A stretch of DNA of 64,000 nucleotides from Allocoprobacillus halotolerans. Lineage in GTDB: Bacteria; Bacillota_I; Bacilli_A; Erysipelotrichales; Coprobacillaceae. Shown in pieces: positions 52,840-60,780 of the stretch (the stretch's first letter is position 1; each line of letters opens with the position of its first letter). The position numbers and the translations under genes were made by a program. Under the pieces are notes generated by a model. The model saw only the letters and a program-made list of their open reading frames with translations, was not told the origin of the DNA and did no database searches. The stretch covers positions 1,903,608-1,967,607 of the forward strand of contig NZ_CP101620.1 of NCBI RefSeq assembly GCF_024399475.1, read 5' to 3'.

Positions 52840-53480
52840 AACCAGATTTTCAAAAAGGAAATGGCTTAGTTCCAGCAATTGTCCAAGATTATCAGACAAA
52901 TGCTGTATTAATGTTGGCTTATGTCAATGAAGAAGCCTATGAAAAGATGTTAGAAACGAAGGAAACTTATTTTTATTCACGATCACGTCAAGAATTATGG
53001 CATAAAGGAGAAACATCAGGTCATTTTCAATATATTCAAGGAATGTATTTAGATTGTGACAAAGATACTTTATTAATTATTGTTAAACAAATTGGGGTGG
53101 CTTGTCATACCGGTGCTTATTCATGTTTCTTTCATGAAATCATGCCTTATGTGACTTCTCGCAATATTTTCCATGAAGTCTATGATGTCATTGCTGATCG
53201 AAAGGAACATCCTGTTGAAAAATCATATACCAATTATTTATTAGATCAAGGTGTTGATAAGATTTGTAAAAAAGTTGGTGAAGAAGCCAGTGAAACAATT
53301 ATTGCAGCAAAAAATCAAGATAAAGAAGAATTAATTGGTGAAATCAGTGATTTATTTTATCATGTACTTGTTTTGATGTATCAACAAGGAATTCAAGTAG
53401 AAGATATTGAAAGAAAGCTACAAGATAGACACCAAGTGACGGGAAATAAAAAAGATTTTCATCAACGTGGAGATTATTAG
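52836..53480 (+). CDS. hisIE: Bifunctional phosphoribosyl-AMP cyclohydrolase / phosphoribosyl-ATP pyrophosphatase
   Basis: Second and third steps of histidine synthesis in one 214-residue chain. The HisI part (1-110) has [18 protein letters not shown] and metal-binding Cys/His in LDCDKDTLL and [10 protein letters not shown]. The HisE part (120-214) has [19 protein letters not shown] and [21 protein letters not shown] precedes the ATG. Last gene of the operon, followed by a terminator; hisC and a histidinol-phosphatase are absent. The last 48 codons plus terminator recur at 56202-56367. Confidence 0.95.
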   Translation: MKPDFQKGNGLVPAIVQDYQTNAVLMLAYVNEEAYEKMLETKETYFYSRSRQELWHKGETSGHFQYIQGMYLDCDKDTLLIIVKQIGVACHTGAYSCFFHEIMPYVTSRNIFHEVYDVIADRKEHPVEKSYTNYLLDQGVDKICKKVGEEASETIIAAKNQDKEELIGEISDLFYHVLVLMYQQGIQVEDIERKLQDRHQVTGNKKDFHQRGDY

Positions 53481-53500
53481 AATTTCTAATAATCTTTTTT
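53335..53500 (+). repeat. hisE-tail direct repeat, left copy (166 bp)
   Basis: From TTGGTGAAATCAG in hisIE through the terminator. Matches 56202-56367 with one difference (a silent T/C in an Asp codon). Confidence 0.85.
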
Positions 53501-53501
53501 T
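53472..53501 (+). terminator. Intrinsic terminator of the his operon
   Basis: GATTATTAG (53472-53480) pairs with CTAATAATC (53486-53494), then seven T. The stop codon lies in the stem. Confidence 0.85.
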
Positions 53502-53679
53502 ATTTATAAAGTAAATAAAAAGAGTGATATAAATGTAAAGAGTCTAAATCTTAATACAAAAAGAAAATGCAGATGTGATACTTATGATATAGCAAGAAAT
53601 TGTTTTTTCATTAAATTTTTTATATTGTTAATAATTGTATATGCTGTTTCTTTTGATTCGAATGTGTTAGATCGATAGT

Positions 53680-53687
53680 GTTTAGTT
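53680..53687. repeat. 8-bp target duplication, IS4-like copy 3 (left)
   Basis: GTTTAGTT, repeated at 55268-55275. Confidence 0.8.
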
Positions 53688-53760
53688 TTTGAGTTTCGGT
53701 AAAAAAATAAAAAACAGGTAAAAAGTTATTCACAAATTGCCTGTTTTGCTTTATTTATAA

Positions 53761-53827
53761 GGAAAATCAGCCTCTTAAATGTTATAATAATTTTAGATCA
53801 ATAAACAAAATTTAGGAGGGATTTTCC
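53761..53827 (+). promoter_or_regulatory. Inverted repeat able to mask the IS4-like transposase start in read-through RNA
   Basis: GGAAAATC (53761-53768) lies upstream of the -10 (53783-53788). Its complement GATTTTCC (53820-53827) ends directly at the ATG and abuts the AGGAGG ribosome site. Only transcripts entering from outside would contain both arms. Present in all three copies. Confidence 0.5.
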
Positions 53828-55099
53828 ATGAGTTATTTTACCACAGATCTATATGAAACGAAAAGAGAAATTGTCAATTTTTCTAATAAATTATCAGACA
53901 GTCTTGATAAACCTGCTGCCAAGTTTGTCATGGACATGATGTTTGGTCTTGCAAGAAGTCAAAGTGTTCTACTTAGCGATATTGCCAGAGCTCTTGATGA
54001 AAATATCAAGCTCAATTATACAATTGACAGATTATCCAATCATTTGGCTCAATTTGATGATGAAGCAATGAACCAAATGAAATCCAATTATAATGATATG
54101 GTTATCAAGCATCTTAGCGAAGACAGGATCATTTTACTTGATAACAGTGAAATCATCAAAAAATATGGAAGAAAATTTGAAGATCTTTGTATGGTCAGGG
54201 ATGCTTCCTCACTTAAGGATGACATTTATCCTGGATACCATGTATGTGAGGCAACTGCCCTCACACAGGATCAACATCATCCAATATCTTTGTATAGCCA
54301 TATCTATTCAACTGAAAGTGAAGGATTCAGGTCAATGAACGATGAAACAATAAAGAGCATAAAATATGTCAAATCTCTCATTCCTGAAAGATGTACATTT
54401 GTATGTGACAGAGGATATGATGCCAATGTATTTTATGATTACTTCATAGATGAAAATCATAATGCAGATGATTTCATCATCAGACTCAAAGAAAATAGAA
54501 CATTATTGTTTAAAGGGAAGCCAAAGAAAGTAGGAGAAATCGCCAAAAGAAGAAAAGGCAAGATTAAGATGAACATGTATTTTTCTAAGGAAGATAGTGA
54601 AGTCTATGTATCACATACGAGAGTGGAACTGCCATCACAAAAGGGAAGGATATTAAATCTAGTCATTGTGTATGGATTAAGTGAAGAAAAACCGATGATG
54701 CTTTTAACGAATAGAGAGATCAGGAATAAAAGAGATGTGCATAAGATAGTGAGGGCATATATGTCAAGGTGGCGAATCGAGGAGAAATTCAGATTCAAAA
54801 AGAATCAGTATGGTTTTGAAAATATAAGAGTAAGGACAATGAAATCAATAAATGTATTGAATACGATATTGATGATGCATATAGGGCATATAACACTGTT
54901 GGCAGAGAAAGTAGACAAGAAATTACTGGTCATAAAGATGATAGAGAGAAGCAAATCGCTTAAAGGAAAGAGATATTACTGGTGCTATCAGATCAGTAAA
55001 GGGATACAGGAAATATTAAAATATGCACAAAAGGGAATCAAGGAGTTTCAAAATATAAGAGAGAAGCAGGAATACAGGCAGCTACAACTGAAACTATAA
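53828..55099 (+). CDS. IS4-family transposase, copy 3
   Basis: 423-residue DDE transposase, same as copies 1 and 2 except one Lys to Arg change (EGFRSMND). All catalytic residues are kept (LLDNSEI, FVCDRGYD, RWRIEEKFRFKK), so it should be functional. AGGAGGGATTTTCC precedes the ATG. Confidence 0.9.
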   Translation: MSYFTTDLYETKREIVNFSNKLSDSLDKPAAKFVMDMMFGLARSQSVLLSDIARALDENIKLNYTIDRLSNHLAQFDDEAMNQMKSNYNDMVIKHLSEDRIILLDNSEIIKKYGRKFEDLCMVRDASSLKDDIYPGYHVCEATALTQDQHHPISLYSHIYSTESEGFRSMNDETIKSIKYVKSLIPERCTFVCDRGYDANVFYDYFIDENHNADDFIIRLKENRTLLFKGKPKKVGEIAKRRKGKIKMNMYFSKEDSEVYVSHTRVELPSQKGRILNLVIVYGLSEEKPMMLLTNREIRNKRDVHKIVRAYMSRWRIEEKFRFKKNQYGFENIRVRTMKSINVLNTILMMHIGHITLLAEKVDKKLLVIKMIERSKSLKGKRYYWCYQISKGIQEILKYAQKGIKEFQNIREKQEYRQLQLKL

Positions 55100-55267
55100 A
55101 ATGAACATATAGTAAATAATAAAAAAGGTCATGAAAATGACACTTTTTCAGCTACAATAAAAAGAGAACAAAAACAAAAAAGATGATATAGATAAGAAAA
55201 CAAGGGTTATGACAATAAACAACAAGACATACCCTTCAAAAAAGAATGCAAAAAACCGAAAGTCAAA

Positions 55268-55275
55268 GTTTAGTT
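55268..55275. repeat. 8-bp target duplication, IS4-like copy 3 (right)
   Basis: GTTTAGTT, matching 53680-53687. Confidence 0.8.
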
Positions 55276-55363
55276 ATATTGAAAAAAACAAAAAATATGT
55301 TACAATTCAGTTGCAAGTAAATATATATCATGAGTACCATAATATATTATGGAGGTGATAATT

Positions 55364-55521
55364 ATGGCTACTGAAAGTTTTGAAAAAACTTTTATTGTCA
55401 ATCATGAATCTGAAGAGTGCATGGAAAGAATTTTAAAAGAAACAAACCCTTTGATAATTAACAGAAAAAAAGTTGTAAACAAATTTCAAATGAAGAATTA
55501 ATTGAGTTATTTAGGAAATGA
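55364..55521 (+). CDS. Putative antitoxin upstream of a GNAT-type toxin (frameshift)
   Basis: About 52 residues: MATESFEKTFIVNHESEECM, then ERILKETNPLIINRKK and, after adding one A (run 55464-55470 or 55477-55479), QISNEELIELFRK. A short acidic protein placed directly before an acetyltransferase-like gene, with ATGA overlap at 55518, is typical of antitoxins. TGGAGGTGATAATT is a strong ribosome site. Too short for a firm family call. Confidence 0.45.
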
Positions 55522-56144
55522 TAAAATTAGAGAAAACTGATTTTATTAAATTTAGCTTGAGTGATTTTTTGAATAAAATCGGAGAAGATGCTTTTAAAGA
55601 GCTTGTCTCCGATTTTTCTTGCCCATATGATAAGGATATTGAAGATTTTTTAATTCATAAAGCAATTCCATTTGAAAAAGCAGAATATCAGTCAAGTAGA
55701 ACGTATTTAGTTGGGTTTGCTAATGATCAACAGCAATTTTCATTGTGTGGATATTATACTTTAAGCAATAAACCTTTTATTTTATCTGAAGAGTTAAGCA
55801 AATCGAAAAGAAAGAGTTTAACTGGAGGAAAGACAAATCAGGATGCGATTTCGGTTGTTTTAATTGGTCAATTATCTAAAAATTATAATAAAGCATTAAA
55901 TTATACAATAGAGGGTTCTGATTTATTGGCTTTTGCATTAGAAACGATTTTTTAGGTATATAATTCAGTTGGCTTAGACTTGGTTTATCTTGAATGTAAA
56001 GATGCTCTTGCATTAAGAGATTTTTACAGTCGTAATCATTTTGAATTATATGTTAATTCAAAAAATGAGCCAATATATACTGGAAAGAATAGCAATCTTT
56101 TATGTTATATTGCTAAGTATAAAAACATAAAAATTTTTGAATAA
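55518..56144 (+). pseudogene. GNAT-type toxin-like protein with in-frame stop
   Basis: A 209-codon frame with TAG at 55953. The first part has features of the acetyltransferase-like proteins found in toxin-antitoxin pairs: LVGFANDQQQFSLCGYYTLSN, an LSKSKRKSLTGG stretch, and SVVLIGQLSKNYN. After the stop the expected C-terminal strands follow: VGLDLVYLECKDALALRDFYSRNHFELY, a pattern typical of GNAT folds (acid residue then FYxxxxF). If functional it would acetylate an aminoacyl-tRNA or protein. The same frame on both sides of the stop indicates a point nonsense mutation. Confidence 0.5.
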
Positions 56145-56178
56145 AGATGACTCAAAATTATCTTGAGTCGTCTTTTTT
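56144..56178 (+). terminator. Intrinsic terminator of the GNAT cassette
   Basis: AAGATGACTCAA (56144-56155) pairs with TTGAGTCGTCTT (56163-56174), one wobble, then T residues. Confidence 0.8.
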
Positions 56179-56201
56179 ATCTCATTTAAGAATTGATGAT
56201 T

Positions 56202-56367
56202 TTGGTGAAATCAGTGATTTATTTTATCATGTACTTGTTTTGATGTATCAACAAGGAATTCAAGTAGAAGATATTGAAAGAAAGCTACAAGATAGACACC
56301 AAGTGACGGGAAATAAAAAAGACTTTCATCAACGTGGAGATTATTAGAATTTCTAATAATCTTTTTT
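56202..56367 (+). repeat. hisE-tail direct repeat, right copy (166 bp)
   Basis: Second copy of hisE codons [14 protein letters not shown] to RGDY plus terminator. It has no start codon of its own and no function beyond a possible terminator role; the hydrogenase promoter follows it. Confidence 0.85.
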
Positions 56368-56380
56368 GTAAAGAAATAAA

Positions 56381-56409
56381 TTTCAAGCGCTTTCAAATTA
56401 TGTTATAAT
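56381..56409 (+). promoter_or_regulatory. Hydrogenase operon promoter with cre-like site
   Basis: TTTCAA (56381-56386), 17-bp spacer and TATAAT (56404-56409). TTCAAGCGCTTTCA (56382-56395) fits the catabolite-response consensus TGNAANCGNTNNCA with one mismatch and covers the -35, a position where CcpA would repress. Confidence 0.6.
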
Positions 56410-56438
56410 ATCTCTATAAAGATGAAAGGAGTATGTGT

Positions 56439-56933
56439 ATGGGTGGTTTAAAACAAGAGTATTTAGATAAGATTGATGCGATTGTTGATAAGCATAAAGA
56501 TCAAAGAGGTCCCATGAAATTAATGCTTCATGATATTCAAGATGAACTTGGATATATTCCTTTTGAAGCGATGCAAAAAATAGCAGAAACATTAAATGTT
56601 CCCGTTTCTAAGGTTTATGGTGTTGTGACTTTTTATTCACAGTTTACAACTGAACCTAAAGGAAAACATGTCATTTCTGTATGTTTAGGAACAGCTTGCT
56701 ATGTTAACGGGGCACAAACAGTATTAGACTTACTTTGTGAAATGACGGAATGTGAAGTCAATTCAACAAGTGAAGATGGTCTATTTTCCATTGATGCGAC
56801 ACGTTGTGTAGGCGCTTGTGGGTTGGCACCAGTTGTGAGTGTGGATGGAACTGTTTTTGGCTGCAATAAGCAATTGGAAGATTTGAAAATGTTGATTCTT
56901 GATTATTTAAAGGAAGAGAGTCATGCTAGTTAA
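56439..56933 (+). CDS. hydC: NuoE/HydC-type [2Fe-2S] subunit
   Basis: 164-residue thioredoxin-like ferredoxin subunit of NADH-linked bifurcating hydrogenase. N-terminal helical bundle (YLDKIDAIVDKHKDQRGPMKLMLHDIQDELG), VYGVVTFYSQF, then the four cluster Cys in ISVCLGTACYVNGA and DATRCVGACGLAPVV (C-x4-C ... C-x3-C). ATG 56439 is chosen over 56433 for its 8-base distance from AAAGGAG. First gene of the hydrogenase operon, under the cre-like promoter; overlaps the next gene by 11 bases. Confidence 0.9.
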   Translation: MGGLKQEYLDKIDAIVDKHKDQRGPMKLMLHDIQDELGYIPFEAMQKIAETLNVPVSKVYGVVTFYSQFTTEPKGKHVISVCLGTACYVNGAQTVLDLLCEMTECEVNSTSEDGLFSIDATRCVGACGLAPVVSVDGTVFGCNKQLEDLKMLILDYLKEESHAS

Positions 56934-57275
56934 AGAAATTGTGGAAATTTTAAATGCAAAAGAAGTTTATATTGCTAATCAGGATATTTATGAAAAAAAT
57001 TATGATAAGGCTTTTGCAACAGATTTGATGTCAGATGCTCTTGCTATGTTGAAAGATGAAGTTGAAGATCTTCTTTTTTAACTGGATTAGCTAATGTGCA
57101 ATCTTTAAGAACAGCAGAAGTGTTAGATTTAGATACTATTTTTTTGGTCAGAGGAAAACCTATTGACATGAATATCATAGAAACTGCCAAAGAATTGCAT
57201 ATTAATCTTTTTCAAACAAATCAAACAATGTTTGAAGCTTGTGGAAAGCTTTATGGTAGAGGAATGAGAGAATGA
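56923..57275 (+). CDS. DRTGG-domain protein (frameshift)
   Basis: 117 residues after repair. MLVKEIVEILNAKEVYIANQ, then LFLTGLANVQSLRTAEVLDL and TIFLVRGKPIDMNIIETAKEL fit the DRTGG domain, a small alpha/beta module also found in HPr kinase and pyrophosphatase regulators; ligand unknown. The frame breaks at TTTTTT 57074-57079. Such genes recur inside hydrogenase operons with hydC and Fe-S proteins. Overlaps neighbours on both sides. Confidence 0.72.
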
Positions 57276-57679
57276 AAAAAGTCTATCAAGTTGAAAAGGA
57301 TAATTTTGAAGATGCAGGTAAGGCATCTACAGATATCAAGAGAACTTTAAAATCAATTGGGATTGATCGTAAAGTGTTAAAAGCAGTGGCAATTGCCTGT
57401 TATGAAGCCGAGATGAATATTGTGATTCATTCTGATGGTGGAACAGTGACATTTGATATTGATGATAATGGTGTGATTTCTTTAGCATTTGATGATGTTG
57501 GACCTGGTATTGAAGACCTTGAATTAGCACAGACACCAGGATATTCCACAGCTTCTCCTAAAGCACGTTCCTTAGGTTTTGGTGCAGGAATGGGTTTATA
57601 TAATATGAAAAGTGTGTCATCTTCTTTTGACATTCATTCATCCCATGAAGGGACACATATTTATATGACATTTCAATGA
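57272..57679 (+). CDS. RsbW/SpoIIAB-like GHKL ATPase
   Basis: 135 residues. GHKL ATP-binding fold of the anti-sigma/serine kinase class: N box in IACYEAEMNIVIHSDGG, G1 box DDVGPGIEDLE, and G2 box GFGAGMGLYNMKSV. Proteins of this type recur in hydrogenase operons. No partner sigma factor or STAS protein is adjacent, so an operon-specific signalling or maturation role is inferred. ATGA-type overlaps on both sides. Confidence 0.82.
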   Translation: MKKVYQVEKDNFEDAGKASTDIKRTLKSIGIDRKVLKAVAIACYEAEMNIVIHSDGGTVTFDIDDNGVISLAFDDVGPGIEDLELAQTPGYSTASPKARSLGFGAGMGLYNMKSVSSSFDIHSSHEGTHIYMTFQ

Positions 57680-58835
57680 AACCAGTCATTCATTTTTTAG
57701 GAGAAAACTGTAAAAACTGTATCAAATGTGTGAAATCATGTCCCACTGAAGCTATTTCTCTGATTAACGGAAAAGTTATGATAGATGATGCTCATTGTAT
57801 CAATTGTCATGTCTGTGTTCAGTCCTGTGATTATAAACAGCTCAAAATTAGAGAAGTGAATCTGGAAAAAGCTTTTCAGGAGCATGAATATAATATTGCA
57901 TTAATTCCCACATCTATATTGTCAGATTTTAAAGAGTTTAATGAATTAAAAGAATTTGTTTATGCGATTAAAAAGTTTCATTTTGATGAAGTCGTTCAAT
58001 ACAGTGATATAGAAGGAGAGCTTTATCATCAGGCAATGATTGATAGTTTGAAAGCTGATAAGGTGATGTTGACATCTTTTTGTCCAACTATTAATCGTCT
58101 GATTAAACGTGAATATCCAACTCTTTTGGATCATTTATTGCCTTATGATTATCCTGTTGAGATTGCTGCAAAACGTTTAAGAAAAAGTATCAGGACAAGG
58201 ATATTGGTATTTTTTCACTTTGTGAATGTGTTGGAAAACTCACTCTAGCCAAAGAGCCTTTAGGGAAAATAGATTCACAAATTGATTATGCTTTAAGTAT
58301 TTCACGTATGTTTCCACATTTTAATAAAAGAAAAGGGAAAGAAAAAGAGGAAATGGTTATCAATCGTGATGGTGTAAAAAGTAATGTGAGTGATTTGTTT
58401 GGTGATCATCAATTATCTATTATGAGTGTGGAAGGATTATCACAAATTCGAATGGTATTAGATTTAATTGAATTTGATCAATTAAAACATATTCGTTTAA
58501 TTGCTTTATATCATTGTTATCAGGGGTGTATTGGTGGTTATTATCTATGGAACAATCCCTTTGAAGGACGTTATCATATTGAAAGTATGTTAGATCATTG
58601 TGAGGGAGAGCGTGTTCCCTTAGAATTAGAAGAATATTATAAAAAACGTCATATCAATGAACAGAAACAAACGTTTAAAGAACGTATGGCATGGTTTCAA
58701 AAAGTCAATGCGATTTTAGAAACATTACCACAATATGATTGTGGCAGCTGCGGTTTTGCTAATTGTCGAGGTTTAGCAATGCGTATTGCCAGTGGTGAAG
58801 TCGATGATTCATTGTGTCGTATTAAAAGAAGGTGA
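57676..58835 (+). CDS. Ferredoxin/[Fe] hydrogenase-like Fe-S protein (frameshift)
   Basis: 386 residues after adding an A at 58182-58186. Two N-terminal [4Fe-4S] sites (CKNCIKCVKSCP and CINCHVCVQSC), a middle region related to the hydrogenase large-subunit C-terminal fold but lacking most H-cluster Cys, and a C-terminal four-Cys Fe-S domain (YDCGSCGFANCRGLAMRIA with a later Cys). Relatives occur next to bifurcating hydrogenases in Thermotoga and clostridia and are proposed sensors or electron carriers. A stop in the middle is unlikely for such a conserved gene, so assembly error is favoured. Confidence 0.78.
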
Positions 58836-58839
58836 AAAC

Positions 58840-59166
58840 ATGAAATGCCAAGATTTATTAACATTATCCTTAAAACAAGTGAATGATGTTACATTGGATG
58901 GAGACATTGAAGATGTTTATATTGGTGATTTATTGAGTGAAGTCATGGCAAGTGGACAAGAAGGGATGTTGTGGTTGACGGTACAAAAGCATTTAAATGT
59001 GATTGCGATTGCTCATTTACATGATTTTGCTGGTATTGTTTTTGTACAGGACCATTATCCTGACGGAGATGCTATTGATAAAGCGACTGATTTACAAATC
59101 CCTTTATTTGTCAGTGATAAGGATGCCTTTACTTTAGCTAAAGAGCTTATCACTTTGGGGTTATAA
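58840..59166 (+). CDS. DRTGG-domain protein, second
   Basis: 108 residues. YIGDLLSEVMASGQEGMLWL, LNVIAIAHLHDFAGIVFVQ and DGDAIDKATDLQIPLFVS give the alternating strand-helix pattern of DRTGG modules. GAAGGTGAAAAC precedes ATG 58840, 4 bases after the previous stop. Likely co-functional with the first DRTGG protein of this operon. Binding partner unknown. Confidence 0.65.
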   Translation: MKCQDLLTLSLKQVNDVTLDGDIEDVYIGDLLSEVMASGQEGMLWLTVQKHLNVIAIAHLHDFAGIVFVQDHYPDGDAIDKATDLQIPLFVSDKDAFTLAKELITLGL

Positions 59167-59167
59167 A

Positions 59168-59890
59168 ATGTTTTATGATTTGCATATTCACTCGGCTTTA
59201 TCGCCTTGTGGTGATGATACCATGACCATTTATAATATATTCAACATGGCTTATATTAAAGGTTTAGATTTGATTGCGATTACTGATCATAATTCTTTGA
59301 AACAACAATATCATTTAGAAAAAGTCATTCAAAGTCCAATATTACAAGGCAAGATTAATTTTTTACATGGTGTAGAGTTACAGACATGTGAAAATATCCA
59401 TGTTTTGGCTTATTTTCAAAGAGGAACAGATTTAAAACCTATTCAACAATGGATTGATAAACATCTTATCAAAAAAGTCAATGATTCTTTGTATTATGGT
59501 CATCAGTATATATTTGATGATAATGATGAAATTGTTGATGAAGAACCACATCTTTTATTAAGTTCTTTAGATGTTGATGTCTATGAAGTTGTTAATATGA
59601 TACATCATTTTCAGGGACTTGCTGTTTTGGCTCATGTGTTTGCGAAAAAATATAGCATTTATGCTTTCTATCATGATATTCCTGACAATTTAGATTATGA
59701 TGGTCTAGAAGTAGGCAGTATCAAAGAACAGCGTGAATTAAAAATAAGATGTCCCCATGCTAGAGATGAATTTGTTTTGATTAATAGTGATGCACATCAA
59801 TTAGAAGATATTAATGAACCTGTTTATCAAATTCAACAGGCTCAATTCAATCAATTATGGAGAAAACGATTATGCAGGAAATTGCAATGA
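59168..59890 (+). CDS. PHP-domain phosphoesterase
   Basis: 240 residues. N-terminal metal motif FYDLHIHSALSPCGDDTM, then ITDHNSLKQ, GVELQTCENIHVLAYF, LAVLAHVF and NSDAHQLEDI, so a complete PHP metal site. Probably a phosphoesterase. It is not an obvious histidinol-phosphatase, and its place in the hydrogenase operon speaks against that role even though the his operon lacks one. One base separates it from the preceding stop. Confidence 0.8.
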   Translation: MFYDLHIHSALSPCGDDTMTIYNIFNMAYIKGLDLIAITDHNSLKQQYHLEKVIQSPILQGKINFLHGVELQTCENIHVLAYFQRGTDLKPIQQWIDKHLIKKVNDSLYYGHQYIFDDNDEIVDEEPHLLLSSLDVDVYEVVNMIHHFQGLAVLAHVFAKKYSIYAFYHDIPDNLDYDGLEVGSIKEQRELKIRCPHARDEFVLINSDAHQLEDINEPVYQIQQAQFNQLWRKRLCRKLQ

Positions 59891-60405
59891 CAATTTTAGA
59901 TATTGTTCAAAATGCAATACGAGCCAAAGCCACTTTGATTCGTATTCATATTATAGATAGTTTTCAAAACAATAAAATTCATATTGAAATTAGTGATAAT
60001 GGTTGTGGAATGAGTCAGGAAATGTTAGAGAAAGTGATTAATCCTTTCTTTACAACTCGTACAACACGTCCCATTGGATTAGGTATTCCAATGTTTAAAG
60101 AAAGTGTGGAAGCTACGGGTGGTACATTTTCCATTCATTCTCAAGAAGGATTGGGTACCACAATTATTGGTGTTTATACTAAAGATCATTTAGATACGCC
60201 ACCTATGGGAAATCTGGTGGAAACAATGATTACACTGATTCAATATGATGAACATATTCGATATGTATTCAAATATCAGGAAAATGATTTTGAATTTGAT
60301 TTGGATACATTAGAGATTCAAGACATTCTTGATGATGTTCCTATCAATCAACCAGAAATTATACTATGGTTAAAAGATTATATAAAGGAGGGTATGCGTA
60401 AATGA
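59872..60405 (+). CDS. Histidine-kinase-like ATPase (GHKL), second in operon
   Basis: 177 residues. N box IVQNAIRAKAT, G1 box SDNGCGMSQE, F box NPFFTTRTTRP, G2 region GLGIPMFKESVEATGG, then a C-terminal extension of about 65 residues. It has no dimerisation/phosphoacceptor or sensor domain, so it is a stand-alone ATPase module. ATG 59872 is preferred to 59857, with GGAGA 8 bases upstream. It overlaps the PHP gene by 19 bases and the next by 4. Confidence 0.78.
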   Translation: MQEIAMTILDIVQNAIRAKATLIRIHIIDSFQNNKIHIEISDNGCGMSQEMLEKVINPFFTTRTTRPIGLGIPMFKESVEATGGTFSIHSQEGLGTTIIGVYTKDHLDTPPMGNLVETMITLIQYDEHIRYVFKYQENDFEFDLDTLEIQDILDDVPINQPEIILWLKDYIKEGMRK

Positions 60406-60769
60406 AATCATTAGATGAATTAAAAAAGATTAGATATCAAGCCAAAGAAAGAATGGCTATGCGTGGTCAAGAAGACCAGGATTATCGTGTTGTTGTTGGT
60501 ATGGCCACTTGCGGCATTGCAGCGGAGCTAGACCAGTTTTAAATACATTGGTTGAAGAAGTTGCCAAAGCACATTTAGCTGTGACAGTGATGCAGACTGG
60601 ATGTATTGGAATGTGTGCTTTAGAACCTATTGTGGAAGTTTTTGATAAAGATAATCAAAAGACAACTTATGTATTGATGGATGAAAAGAAAGCAAAAGAT
60701 GTTGTCTTACGTCATTTGATACATGGTGAAGTGATAGAAGAATATACTGTTGGACAATATCAGAAATAG
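60402..60769 (+). CDS. [2Fe-2S] thioredoxin-like ferredoxin (frameshift)
   Basis: 122 residues after adding a G at 60524-60525. MKSLDELKKIRYQAKERMAM, then cluster Cys in VVVGMATCGIAAGARP and MQTGCIGMCALEPIV. Matches the small ferredoxin encoded just before hydB in bifurcating hydrogenase operons. The chain's first cluster Cys precedes the break and the others follow it, so a true frameshift would abolish the cluster. Confidence 0.78.
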
Positions 60770-60780
60770 GAGGGTAGACG

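Larger units (their letters stand above)
53688..55267 (+). mobile_element. IS4-like insertion sequence, copy 3 (1,580 bp)
   Basis: Inverted relative to copies 1 and 2, same length and ends, 8-bp duplications GTTTAGTT. Inserted just upstream of the GNAT toxin-antitoxin pair. TATAAT at 53783-53788 is the probable transposase -10. Confidence 0.9.

Noticed and set aside
56147-56347. 66-residue ORF ending in a HisE-like sequence
   Set aside because: Its second half is the duplicated hisE tail and its first half is a terminator; it has no ribosome site.
59168-59890. PHP protein as the missing histidinol-phosphatase
   Set aside because: Possible on domain grounds, but it is embedded with one-base spacing in the hydrogenase operon, under different control from the his genes.
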